Shown here piece after piece: positions 30,563-39,300 of a stretch of DNA of 64,000 nt. Source of the stretch: Pseudomonas lurida (GTDB lineage Bacteria; Pseudomonadota; Gammaproteobacteria; Pseudomonadales; Pseudomonadaceae); assembly GCF_002563895.1 (NCBI RefSeq), contig NZ_PDJB01000001.1, forward strand, positions 2,649,501 through 2,713,500. The letters are read 5' to 3'. Within the stretch, counting starts at the first letter, position 1; every line of letters begins with the position of its first letter. The position numbers and the translations under genes were made by a program. The notes beneath the pieces are model-generated. The model was not told the origin of the DNA and did no database searches. It was given only the letters and a program-made list of their open reading frames with translations.

Positions 30563-30639
30563 GAAGAACTCCAATCGTCAGTGAGGTTAAAAACTGCTGA
30601 TCAATAGGGGACAGTTCGATCACGGCGAATGCTCCGCTC

Positions 30640-31872
30640 TTAACGTGAAGATTGCGTCATGGCCGCACGGTATTGCCGCGTGCGCCGGGCAATGAACCAT
30701 TGGTCACGGACCAGCGCAACGCACGGGGCGACTCTGGCCCTGGGCAGCAGGCCGCGGCTGAGTCGGCGCATCTGGTAGCGCACTACGGCGAGGACAGCGA
30801 GGGAGGCCAGGGGTTTGCGCTTCCAGTCGATCGGCTTGAGCTGCGGGTTGGGGTCGCGACCTTCGCGCCAGTGTTGGATCAGTTGCGGCTCCAACGTCAG
30901 GGCCGTGGCGATACCGGCCATGGCGATGCCGCTGTCCAGCACGTGCTGCACGACCGGTAGGCGGCGAATCCCGCCGGTAACCATGACCGGCATGGTGGCG
31001 ATGGTTGCAAGCGACGTGGCCATTTCCAGGAAGTACGCTTCGCGGGCCAGGGTACGACCGTCCCGTGCCTCGCCTTGCATGGCTGGTGCTTCGTAGCTGC
31101 CACCGGACAACTCCAGCAGGTCGATAGGCAGTGGGTTGAGCATTTCGACCACGGCACGTGCATCGGCCTCTGCGAAGCCGCCGCGCTGGAAGTCTGCGGA
31201 GTTGAGTTTGACGGCCACGCAGAACGAAGGGCTGACACTGGCGCGTACCGCACGGACCACTTCCAGGAGCAAGCGCGCGCGGTTTTCCAGCGAGCCGCCC
31301 CAGCGGTCGGTGCGCTGGTTGCTCAAGGGTGAGAGAAACTGGCTGATCAGGTAGCCGTGGGCACCATGGATTTGCACGCCGGTAAACCCGGCTTTCTCGG
31401 CCAGGCGTGCGCTGATGGCGAAGCGTTTGATCACATCCTGGATATCGCCTTCGGCCATGGCCTTGGGTTTGGCGAACATCTTCGAGAAACCGCCCAGGTC
31501 AAGCGCGACGGCGGAAGGTGCCACGGCTTGCTGGCGCAAGTTGGCCGGGGTCTGGCGCCCCGGGTGGCTGAGCTGTACCCAGAAGTGCACGTGCCTGGCC
31601 CGAGCCACATCGGCCCATTCGCGAAAGCTGTCCAGCTGCTGCTCGTCCTCGAGGGCGACGCCGCCCGGGCCGGTCATGGCGCGGCGGTCGATCATCACGT
31701 TGCCGGTGATCAACACGCCAGGCTCACCATCCGCCCAGGCCTTGTACAGCTGCATCAATTCACGCGAAGGCGCCTGCCGGTGATCCGCCATGTTTTCTTC
31801 CATCGCAGCCTTGGCGATACGGTTGGAGAGGACTTGGCCGTTGGGCAGTTGCAAGGGTTCAAAGGGGGACAT
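30640..31872 (-). CDS. NADH:flavin oxidoreductase, Old Yellow Enzyme family
   Basis: A 410-residue FMN enzyme with a TIM-barrel fold. Visible are the active-site and FMN blocks HGAHGYLISQFLSPLSNQRT and RWGGSLENRARLLLEVVRAV, and the C-terminal VTGGIRR phosphate loop. The family reduces activated C=C bonds or nitro groups of electrophiles with NAD(P)H. AGGAG precedes the ATG at 31872; 31 upstream open codons overlap the promoter and are rejected. It is divergent from a MerR regulator, whose binding site fills the 19-bp spacer of this gene's promoter. Confidence 0.9.
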   Translation of the reverse strand: MSPFEPLQLPNGQVLSNRIAKAAMEENMADHRQAPSRELMQLYKAWADGEPGVLITGNVMIDRRAMTGPGGVALEDEQQLDSFREWADVARARHVHFWVQLSHPGRQTPANLRQQAVAPSAVALDLGGFSKMFAKPKAMAEGDIQDVIKRFAISARLAEKAGFTGVQIHGAHGYLISQFLSPLSNQRTDRWGGSLENRARLLLEVVRAVRASVSPSFCVAVKLNSADFQRGGFAEADARAVVEMLNPLPIDLLELSGGSYEAPAMQGEARDGRTLAREAYFLEMATSLATIATMPVMVTGGIRRLPVVQHVLDSGIAMAGIATALTLEPQLIQHWREGRDPNPQLKPIDWKRKPLASLAVLAVVRYQMRRLSRGLLPRARVAPCVALVRDQWFIARRTRQYRAAMTQSSR

Positions 31873-31900
31873 GGATTGACTCCTGGGCGGGGGAGGCCTC

Positions 31901-31931
31901 AGGCTAAGCTTAAAGTTAACTTTAATGTCAA
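31901..31931 (-). promoter_or_regulatory. MerR-type promoter with 19-bp spacer and palindromic operator
   Basis: On the minus strand a perfect -35 TTGACA (31926-31931) and a -10 TAGCCT (31901-31906) are separated by 19 bp. That overlong spacer is the hallmark of MerR-activated promoters. The spacer contains the perfect 16-bp palindrome TTAAAGTTAACTTTAA (31910-31925). Confidence 0.85.
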
Positions 31932-31943
31932 GCAGGTGCGGCG

Positions 31944-32348
31944 ATGAATATTGGTGAGCTGGCAAGACAGAGTGGGCTGGCGGCGTCGCGCATACGGTTC
32001 TACGAGTCCGAGGGCCTGATCACCCAGGTAGGGCGCCAGGCCAATGGCTATCGACGCTATGCGCCTGAAGCCTTGCAGGCACTGCAACTGATCCAGAGCG
32101 CGCAACAGGCCGGGTTTACCTTGCAGGAGCTCAAGGCACTGATGCCGGCGCCGGGTGAGCACAAGCGTGAGGCATTGATCGAGGCGCTGGAGCGCAAGGT
32201 TGCACAGATCGAAGGCATGCAGGCGCAGTTGGCGCATAGCAAGGCGCAATTGCTGGGCGTGATTGAGGCGGTGCGGGCGCAGCCGGAAGGCGTGCCGTGT
32301 TCCATGGGGCAAAAACAGGTGCTGGCGTCGATCAAGACCAAGCCATAA
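31944..32348 (+). CDS. MerR-family transcriptional regulator
   Basis: A 134-residue MerR protein. The winged helix-turn-helix is at 1-70 (MNIGELARQSGLAASRIRFYESEGLI), followed by a long dimerisation helix (about 80-115). The C-terminal tail has a single Cys (about 123), so it lacks the multi-Cys metal or Fe-S site of MerR/SoxR and more likely senses an organic or electrophilic ligand. It should twist the promoter at 31901-31931 to activate the flavin oxidoreductase gene and probably controls itself. Confidence 0.9.
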   Translation: MNIGELARQSGLAASRIRFYESEGLITQVGRQANGYRRYAPEALQALQLIQSAQQAGFTLQELKALMPAPGEHKREALIEALERKVAQIEGMQAQLAHSKAQLLGVIEAVRAQPEGVPCSMGQKQVLASIKTKP

Positions 32349-32376
32349 AAAAAGCCCTGGCATGCCAGGGCTTTTT
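32347..32376. terminator. Bidirectional intrinsic terminator
   Basis: AAAAAAGCCCTGGC-AT-GCCAGGGCTTTTTT is a perfect palindrome with an A/T run on each side. It serves the MerR gene (plus) and the DUF934-cysI unit (minus), which converge here. Confidence 0.93.
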
Positions 32377-32389
32377 TATGTGCGCACGC

Positions 32390-32884
32390 TTAGCGGCGAC
32401 GGAACAGCGGCAGTGGCTCATCCGTTGCAGCCTGGTACGTCACCGAGAAGTCCTTGAGGCTTTCCAGCGCGTCGTAGGGGTCTTTGTCGGCGCGCAAGGC
32501 GAAGGCATCGAACCCGCAGCGGCGCAGGTAGAACAGTTGGTCGCGGAGCACGTCGCCAATCGCACGCAGCTCGCCTTTGTAACCGTAGCGGTCACGCAGC
32601 AATCGGGCGTTGGAGTAGTTGCGACCGTCGGTGAAGGCCGGGAAGTTCAGGGCGATGACCTGGAAGTGTGCCACGTCTTCACCGATTTCCTCGGCTTCTT
32701 CGTCGGCGTCCAGCCACACGCCCAGGCCACCGTCGCGGGCCTTGAGGGCGTGACCGTGTTCGCGCCACAGGGCCAGTGGCACGATCAAGTCGTCGCAGTT
32801 TGAAATGCCGTCGAAGCTCGCGTCCTTGGGCAGCAGGTGCCAGGTTTCGTCGACGACTTCGTTGTTCTTAATGATTCGCTGCAT
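32390..32884 (-). CDS. DUF934 protein, sulfite reductase accessory
   Basis: A 164-residue cytoplasmic protein of the DUF934 family, with LIVPLALWREHGHALKARDG, GEDVAHFQVIALNFPAFTDGR and ARLLRDRYGYKGELRAIGDV as its conserved blocks. The family is nearly always encoded directly after cysI-type sulfite reductase and is presumed to assist it. The ATG at 32884 lies inside the cysI 3' end (17-bp overlap), indicating coupled translation. Confidence 0.9.
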   Translation of the reverse strand: MQRIIKNNEVVDETWHLLPKDASFDGISNCDDLIVPLALWREHGHALKARDGGLGVWLDADEEAEEIGEDVAHFQVIALNFPAFTDGRNYSNARLLRDRYGYKGELRAIGDVLRDQLFYLRRCGFDAFALRADKDPYDALESLKDFSVTYQAATDEPLPLFRRR

Positions 32885-34526
32885 AGACGCGCTCCTTGAA
32901 CAGGTCAATGCCGATGCGCTGGTAGGTGTCGATGAATCGCTCATCTTCGGTGCGCTGTTCGATGTACACGTCGATCAGCTTGCCGATCACCTCGGGCATG
33001 GCTTCCTGGGCGAAGGATGGGCCGAGGATCTTACCCAGGCTCGCATCGCGGCTGGCGCTGCCACCCAGGGACACTTGGTAGAATTCTTCGCCTTTCTTGT
33101 CAACGCCCAGGATGCCGATGTGCCCGACGTGGTGGTGACCACAGGCGTTCATGCAACCGGAGATGTTCAGGTCGAGCTCGCCGATGTCGAACAGGTAGTC
33201 CAGGTCGTCGAAGCGGCGCTGGATCGATTCGGCAATCGGGATCGACTTGGCGTTGGCCAGCGAGCAGAAGTCGCCACCCGGGCAGCAGATGATGTCCGTC
33301 AACAGGCCGATGTTCGGGGTGGCGAAACCCCCTTCGCGCAGTTCGCCCCACAGGGTGAACAGTTGGCTCTGCTCGACGTCCGCGAGAATGATGTTCTGCT
33401 CGTGGGAGGTGCGCAGTTGGCCAAAGCTGTAGCGCTCGGCCAGGTCGGCGACGGCGTCCAGCTGCTTGTCGGTGATATCGCCCGGTGCGACACCAGTGGG
33501 CTTGAGCGACAGGGTCACTGCGACATAACCCGACTTCTTGTGCGCCAGGGTGTTGCGAGTGCGCCAGCGTGCAAAGCCTGGGTGCTCCTTATCGAGCGCT
33601 GCCAACTCGGCGTCCTGATTGGTCAGGGCCTTGTACTCAGGGTCGACGAAATGCTTGGCCACACGGTGCACTTCGGCTTCGGTCAGGGTGGTCTGGCCGC
33701 CGCGCAGGTGTTCCATCTCGGCGTCGACTTTCTGGGCGAAGACCTCGGGAGTCAGCGCCTTGACCAGGATCTTGATCCGGGCCTTGTACTTGTTGTCACG
33801 ACGGCCGTAGCGGTTGTAGACCCGCAGGATCGCGTCGAGGTAGCTCAACAGGTCCTGCCACGGCAGGAATTCATTGATAAAGGCACCGACCACTGGGGTA
33901 CGGCCGAGGCCGCCACCCACCAGGACACGGAAGCCCAGCTCGCCGGCGTCATTGTGCACCGGCTCCAGGCCGATATCGTGCACTTCGATGGCGGCGCGGT
34001 CCGAGGTCGAGCCATTGATGGCGATCTTGAACTTGCGCGGCAGGTAGGCGAATTCGGGGTGGAAGGTGGTCCATTGGCGGACGATTTCGCACCAGGGGCG
34101 TGGGTCGATCAGCTCGTCGGCAGCAACACCGGCGAATTGGTCAGTGGTCACGTTGCGCAGGCAGTTACCGCTGGTCTGAATAGCGTGCATCTGCACGGTA
34201 GCCAGTTCAGCCAGGATGTCCGGCACATCTTCCAGGGCCGGCCAGTTGAACTGTACGTTCTGGCGGGTACTGATGTGGGCATAGCCTTTGTCGAAGTCGC
34301 GGGCAATCTTGGCCATCATGCGCGCCTGGCGCGACGTCAGTTGGCCATAGGGCACGGCCACCCGCAGCATCGGCGCAAAGCGCTGAACATAAAGGCCATT
34401 TTGCAGGCGCAGAGGGCGGAACTCTTCTTCGCTCAGTTCACCTGCTAGGTAGCGTCGGGTCTGATCACGGAACTGCTTGACGCGGTCCTCGATGATGCGC
34501 TGATCGTATTCGTCGTATACGTACAT
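32868..34526 (-). CDS. cysI: Nitrite/sulfite reductase (siroheme hemoprotein)
   Basis: A 552-residue enzyme for the six-electron reduction of sulfite to sulfide in cysteine synthesis. The 4Fe-4S/siroheme cysteines are CCPGGDFC (about 410-417) and CMNACGHH (about 455-460); the usual two NIR_SIR half-domains and ferredoxin-like repeats are present. The start MYVYDEYDQRIIEDRV at 34526 is the standard one, and 29 upstream codons are rejected. It is assigned to sulfite rather than nitrite assimilation because of the DUF934 partner. Confidence 0.92.
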   Translation of the reverse strand: MYVYDEYDQRIIEDRVKQFRDQTRRYLAGELSEEEFRPLRLQNGLYVQRFAPMLRVAVPYGQLTSRQARMMAKIARDFDKGYAHISTRQNVQFNWPALEDVPDILAELATVQMHAIQTSGNCLRNVTTDQFAGVAADELIDPRPWCEIVRQWTTFHPEFAYLPRKFKIAINGSTSDRAAIEVHDIGLEPVHNDAGELGFRVLVGGGLGRTPVVGAFINEFLPWQDLLSYLDAILRVYNRYGRRDNKYKARIKILVKALTPEVFAQKVDAEMEHLRGGQTTLTEAEVHRVAKHFVDPEYKALTNQDAELAALDKEHPGFARWRTRNTLAHKKSGYVAVTLSLKPTGVAPGDITDKQLDAVADLAERYSFGQLRTSHEQNIILADVEQSQLFTLWGELREGGFATPNIGLLTDIICCPGGDFCSLANAKSIPIAESIQRRFDDLDYLFDIGELDLNISGCMNACGHHHVGHIGILGVDKKGEEFYQVSLGGSASRDASLGKILGPSFAQEAMPEVIGKLIDVYIEQRTEDERFIDTYQRIGIDLFKERVYAANH

Positions 34527-34648
34527 ATAGGTCCTGTTCTCGGCAAATCTGCGCGCACGGCCGCGCACTCCCAACGGAGCCGGCGCACGATACCAGTTTG
34601 CGTTTATGCGCAAAAGTGATGTTTGAGTATATGCAAATAACCAAATTG

Positions 34649-34667
34649 ACTAATGAGAACCGTTATT
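34649..34667. promoter_or_regulatory. Fur-box-like sequence
   Basis: ACTAATGAGAACCGTTATT matches the 19-bp Fur consensus GATAATGATAATCATTATC at 13 positions, including TAATGA and the TTAT end. It lies between cysI and the small membrane protein gene, about 95 bp before the latter. Candidate only. Confidence 0.4.
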
Positions 34668-34759
34668 GCCATACCCACATTTGTCATGCGGGCAATCATC
34701 AACTTTACTGTGCTCGTGTCTTCGTTCAATCACCTATAAAACCGACAAGAGGCGATGCG

Positions 34760-34873
34760 ATGAGCAATCCGACAAAAGCCCGTAAACCCGACAGTACCGT
34801 GGACGCCTGGGCCATTCTGTTCCTGATTATCCTGGTGGTAGGGACCGCGGTGTTCTGGGTCAGCCACCAATAA
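34760..34873 (+). CDS. Small single-span membrane protein (37 residues)
   Basis: MSNPTKARKPDSTVDAW is followed by one membrane helix (about 16-34, AILFLIILVVGTAVFWV) and ends SHQ. AGAGG lies about 5-8 bases before the ATG. The open frame continues 54 codons upstream through promoter-like DNA, which is disregarded. Small proteins of this shape are common next to cysI in pseudomonads as far as I recall, but no function is known to me. Confidence 0.6.
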   Translation: MSNPTKARKPDSTVDAWAILFLIILVVGTAVFWVSHQ

Positions 34874-34948
34874 AGACGGTCGATTGAGTCTCGATTGACT
34901 GTCGGATTGCCACTATCATGGCGTCCACTGTTCAAGGCTCAAATAACC

Positions 34949-36016
34949 ATGTTCAAGGTTTTGATTGCGTGTGTGTGGTTGCTGGTATCGACGGTAGGGG
35001 CCATGGCCCATGCCACGTCGGTGGTGTTTCTCAACCCAGGCACATCGACGGAAACCTTCTGGGTCAGCTACGCGCAATTCATGCAGGCCGCAGCCAAGGA
35101 CCTCGGCCTGGATTTGCGCGTGCGTTATTCCGAGCGCGATACCAACAACACGCTGGTCCAGGCGCGTGAAGCCCTACAAGGCAGCGAGCGGCCCGACTAC
35201 CTGGTGCTGGTGAACGAGCAATACGTCGCACCGCAAATCCTGCGCATGGCCGAGGGCAGCGGGGTCAAGCTGCTGGTGGTCAACAGCGCGCTGACCGCCG
35301 ACCAAATGCAATTGCTGGGCTCGCGCAGCGGCATTCAGTTGATCGGTAGCCTGGTCGCCGACGACGAACAGGCGGGCTACCTGATGCTCAGCGATCTGTT
35401 GCGTCAGCATGGCCCGGTTGCCCCCGGCCAATCCCTCGACCTGCTGGCATTTTCCGGGTCCAAGACCACCCCGGTGGCTCAGTTGCGCGAGCGCGGCATG
35501 CGCCGGGCACTGGCCGAGCATCCCGAGGTGCGCCTGCGCCAGTTGGTCTACGGTGAATGGAGTCGCCAGCGCGCCTTCGAGCAAGCCACGCTGCTGTTCA
35601 AGCGCTACCCGCAGACGGCGCTGGTGTGGTCGGCCAACGACCAGATGGCGCTGGGGGCCATGCAGGCGCTGCAGGCCAGTGGTGGAATGCCCGGCAAGGA
35701 CGCGTTGTTCAGTGCAGTCAACAGCTCACCCGAGATCTTGCAGGCGCGCCTGGAGGGGCAGGTGTCGAGCTTGGTCGCCGGGCACTTCACCGTGGGCGGG
35801 TGGGCCATGGTATTGATCAATGACGATGCCAAGGGCGTAGACATTGGCGCCTATGGCGGGCGTGACCGTCAGCTGGCGTTGTTCCAGCTGATTGATGCCG
35901 GCCAGGCGCGACGCTTGCTGGGCCCAACACCGTCGGTGAATTTTCGTGCGCTGTCTGCGCAAGGCAAGCCGACGTCCTACCGTTACCCTTTCAGCCTGCA
36001 GTTGTTACTGCGCTAG
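34949..36016 (+). CDS. Orphan periplasmic sugar-type substrate-binding protein
   Basis: A 355-residue Peripla_BP_4 (RbsB-like) protein with signal peptide MFKVLIACVWLLVSTVGAMAHA. It has the two alpha/beta lobes of type I periplasmic binding proteins (SVVFLNPGTSTETFWVSYAQ at the start of lobe 1, and LVWSANDQMALGAMQAL in lobe 2, a family signature). No permease or ATPase gene is adjacent, so it may feed a distant transporter or a sensor. Its stop codon overlaps that of the convergent DUF2970 gene. Confidence 0.8.
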   Translation: MFKVLIACVWLLVSTVGAMAHATSVVFLNPGTSTETFWVSYAQFMQAAAKDLGLDLRVRYSERDTNNTLVQAREALQGSERPDYLVLVNEQYVAPQILRMAEGSGVKLLVVNSALTADQMQLLGSRSGIQLIGSLVADDEQAGYLMLSDLLRQHGPVAPGQSLDLLAFSGSKTTPVAQLRERGMRRALAEHPEVRLRQLVYGEWSRQRAFEQATLLFKRYPQTALVWSANDQMALGAMQALQASGGMPGKDALFSAVNSSPEILQARLEGQVSSLVAGHFTVGGWAMVLINDDAKGVDIGAYGGRDRQLALFQLIDAGQARRLLGPTPSVNFRALSAQGKPTSYRYPFSLQLLLR

Positions 36017-36228
36017 ACCCCGGCCAGGTGCAGCACCAGTTTGACGATCGCAAACAGGGCCAGTGCAAACACCGCCGTGAACAGGATGCCCAGGATCACG
36101 AAGTGACTGGGCTTGCCGTGGGAAAAGTCACGGGCGCGATTCTTTCCGCTCTGTACGCCGAATGCTGCGGCCATCACGCTATGCAACATCTGCCAGAACG
36201 TTGGTGGCTTGTTGGGTGAGTCGTCCAT
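36013..36228 (-). CDS. DUF2970 small membrane protein
   Basis: A 71-residue protein with FWQMLHSVMAAAFGVQSGKNRARDF and a C-terminal membrane helix (about 45-66, FVILGILFTAVFALALFAIV), the DUF2970 pattern. The ATG at 36228 gives the family length; the longer open frame is rejected. Function unknown. Confidence 0.85.
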   Translation of the reverse strand: MDDSPNKPPTFWQMLHSVMAAAFGVQSGKNRARDFSHGKPSHFVILGILFTAVFALALFAIVKLVLHLAGV

Positions 36229-36368
36229 AAAACCCTCGCCATGCGGATCAAGTCGATCCTGAGCAAGCATAGTCAATTCCCGTGGGCAGGCCACAACAGT
36301 GCACCGCTTCGAGGCGCCTGGGGCGTGATTTTCTGATGCATCTTCATGACGCATCAGGAAACCGCAAC

Positions 36369-39300
36369 ATGCCCACACCCTCGCTTCACGCTCCGTTCAT
36401 CCAGTCCCGCCTTCCTGGGTGGATCAAACACCTGGCCGCGCCCGACATCGAGGCGTTGAACCGCGCCCGCGACCCGGTGCAGCGCTTCCAGGCGAGATAC
36501 CCCGAGGCGTTCGCCGCCGCCAGCCCGCTCCTGCGCCAGGCCCTGATCGACAGCGGCGTGCGGCGCCAGGCGTCAAGCCAGGCATTGGCCACGGTGCTGA
36601 AAGACTTGAAAGGCATCACCGAATTTGCCGAGCCGCTGTTGGTCGAGGCGTTACGCAAGCGGTTCGGCGTGGCGCCGGATGTCAACGGCACCGCGCTTTT
36701 TCATATGCGCGCGCCCAATCGCCTGGAACAGCAGTCGCTGTTGCAAGCGGCGCTGCGCAATTTCGAGGCCGATGAGCCGTTCGATGAGGTCGCGCTGCAG
36801 GAAACCAGTGCGCTCGCGCCGGCGGGGTCGCTGGAACAAATCCTTTACGATGAAAGCCAGCGTTATCCGTTTGCGAAAGTGCGCTACCACGTGCGCGACA
36901 AGCTGGCGATCAAACCTGCGGAATTCGCCGACCTGTGCCGTCAACTGGATCTGGGCCGGCAATATCAGCAACACCTGAGCACTGTGTTTGGCGCGCCAGC
37001 CAGCACTGCACAGGTGCGCCGGCAGACGATAGAGGCCAACAAGGATGCATGGCGGGTGCACGCTCACACCGCCCGAATGCGTTCGGTGATCAGTGCCAGC
37101 GCCTACGCGGCGTTGCTGGCGATAATCGATGGCATGCCCACCCCCAGGCTCGACGGTGCGCAGGTCACTTACAGCCAGTTGAACCTGCTGGGCTCTGACG
37201 TGAGCGACCTGGTGATCATCGGTAGCGTCTCGCGCAAACCGCTACCGGGGTTGGACACGCTGATTGACCTGTTTTTGCCGCAAGCCAAGCTGATCAAACC
37301 GCTGATCGGCGATAGTCGCATCATTGTGTGCATCCCCGGCGATCCGCTCGACCCGATCAGGGAGTATGCCTCGCTCAAGGCCTTCGCCACGCAGTTGGCA
37401 ATCAAGCTGCGCTCACCAGGTTATCAGCGCTTTTTTGCCGGCCGGCTGCCCCTGGATGAAGCCCAAACCTTCTTGCGACGCCTCAAAAGCCAGTTGAAGA
37501 CCAACCGCTGGAATCCGAACCCTGTGCCGCCTGGGCCGAACTACAACCCCGCTGCCTTCGCCTCGGGGATGTACGAAGAAGTCTGGAGCGACGATGTCGA
37601 TCTGCATGCCAAAGAGGCGTTCATAGAGACCGACGTGTTCGCTCATCTCTACGACAAGCACCTTGAACGGGTCACGTCCAACGCCAAGCTGCTGGCCGTA
37701 CCCACCGCGCAGGTGGATCACGACGCCTGGCGCAATCGCCTCAAGCATTGGGCCGAATGGGGGTTGAACGTACTCAACGTCGCGGCGTTCTTTGTGCCCG
37801 GGCTGGGCGAAGTGATGATGGTCATCACTGCCGTGCAGATCGGCTATGAGGTGTACCAAGGCGCTGAAGCGTGGAGCGTCGGAGACAGCGCGCAAGCCTG
37901 GGCGCATCTCACCTCGGTCATGCAGAACGTCGCTTCCATGGCGGCGCTGGGCGCGGTGGCGGGCAGGGCGCGGACGCTGGTGCCGTCGCCATTCGTCAAC
38001 GGCATGCGCCGCGTGGTGACGCCGTTCGGCAAACTGCGCCTGTGGCATCCGGACCTTTCGACCTATAAAAGCAGCGTCTCGCTCAAGGGCCTCACGCCCA
38101 ATGCCTTGGGGCAGTACACAGTGGCCGGCAAGACCTACATCTCGCTGGAGGGCAGCGCCTTCGAAAAGCGCTTCGATCCAGCGCTCAAGGAGTGGCGGAT
38201 CAAGCACCCCGTCAACCAGGATGCCTACCAGCCGATTGTGCGGCACAACGGACGTGGTGCCTGGCGCCATACGCTGGAGCGGCCATTGGAATGGTCGCGC
38301 CTGAAGCTGCTGCGTCGAACCGGGCCGCACATGGAGCACCTCAGCGATGCACAGGTGGAGCAAATCGCCGATGTCAGCGGGTTCAACGACGATGGCCTGC
38401 GGGCGATGCACGTGGATCATCAGGTACCACCACCGGAGTTTTTGGAGATGGCCCGGTTGTTCGAGGTCGACCGGCAAACGGACGAGGTGATCGGCAACAT
38501 CCGCGCGGGCGCCTGCCTTGGAAAGCATTGCCAGTTCATGGCGCCGCTGGCCGTGGAGATGCCCGAATGGCCGGCGGGGGAAGTGGTCGAAGTGTTCAGT
38601 GGCCCGGAACCCTGGGGCGCTTCACAGCGCTTCGGGACAGGCAGCACCCGGCCATCGATCACAATCACGCAGGCAGAGGTCAATGCGGGGAAACTGCCTG
38701 AAAAAATACTCGCAGGTCTCGATCAAGCGCAGATCACCCGCGTGTTGGGCAGTGAAGGCGCCCGGCCAGGTGTGCAGCCTGTACAGATATTGAGGGAACG
38801 TCTGGCCGATCAGGCGCAAGCCCGCAAAAAGGCCTTGTTCGAAAGCCTGTTGAGCGCTCAAGCGGTCACGGACGCCGATACCCAGGTGCTGCAACGCAGC
38901 TTTGCGTCGCTGTCGCCAGAAGCCGCGCAGCAGGTACTGGGCGATGCCAGTGCCGCAGAACTGAACCAGTTGCGCAGCACCGGGCGCGTTCCGTTGCGCT
39001 TGGCCAAGGACATTCGTGTGCATCTGCACCAGAGTTTTTTAAGCCGGGCACTGGCAGGCCTATATTTGGAAAGCCTGGCCAGCACGGCCAGCGACCGCCT
39101 GGCGCTGCACTGCCTGGAGCAACTGCCCGGCTGGTCGACGGACATCCGCGTGGAACTGCGTGCCCGCGGGATCAGGGGGCCGCTGGTGGACAGCATCGGC
39201 AGCGAACAGGCCGCGACGCGTTTTTACCTGATCAAGGGTGACGATCAGTTTCGTACGTTCGAGGCTGGCGGCAGGGCGCTGAACAGCGTACCCAAGCATG

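Noticed and set aside
34598..34759. N-terminal extension of the 37-residue membrane protein to 91 residues
   Set aside because: The extension covers promoter-like, AT-rich DNA including the Fur-box-like site; the internal ATG has its own ribosome-binding site.
36282..36368. 29 extra residues at the start of the NEL/LRR protein as a secretion signal
   Set aside because: The ATG at 36369 has the better Shine-Dalgarno, and the extra residues show no recognisable signal; the point could be reopened by N-terminal data.
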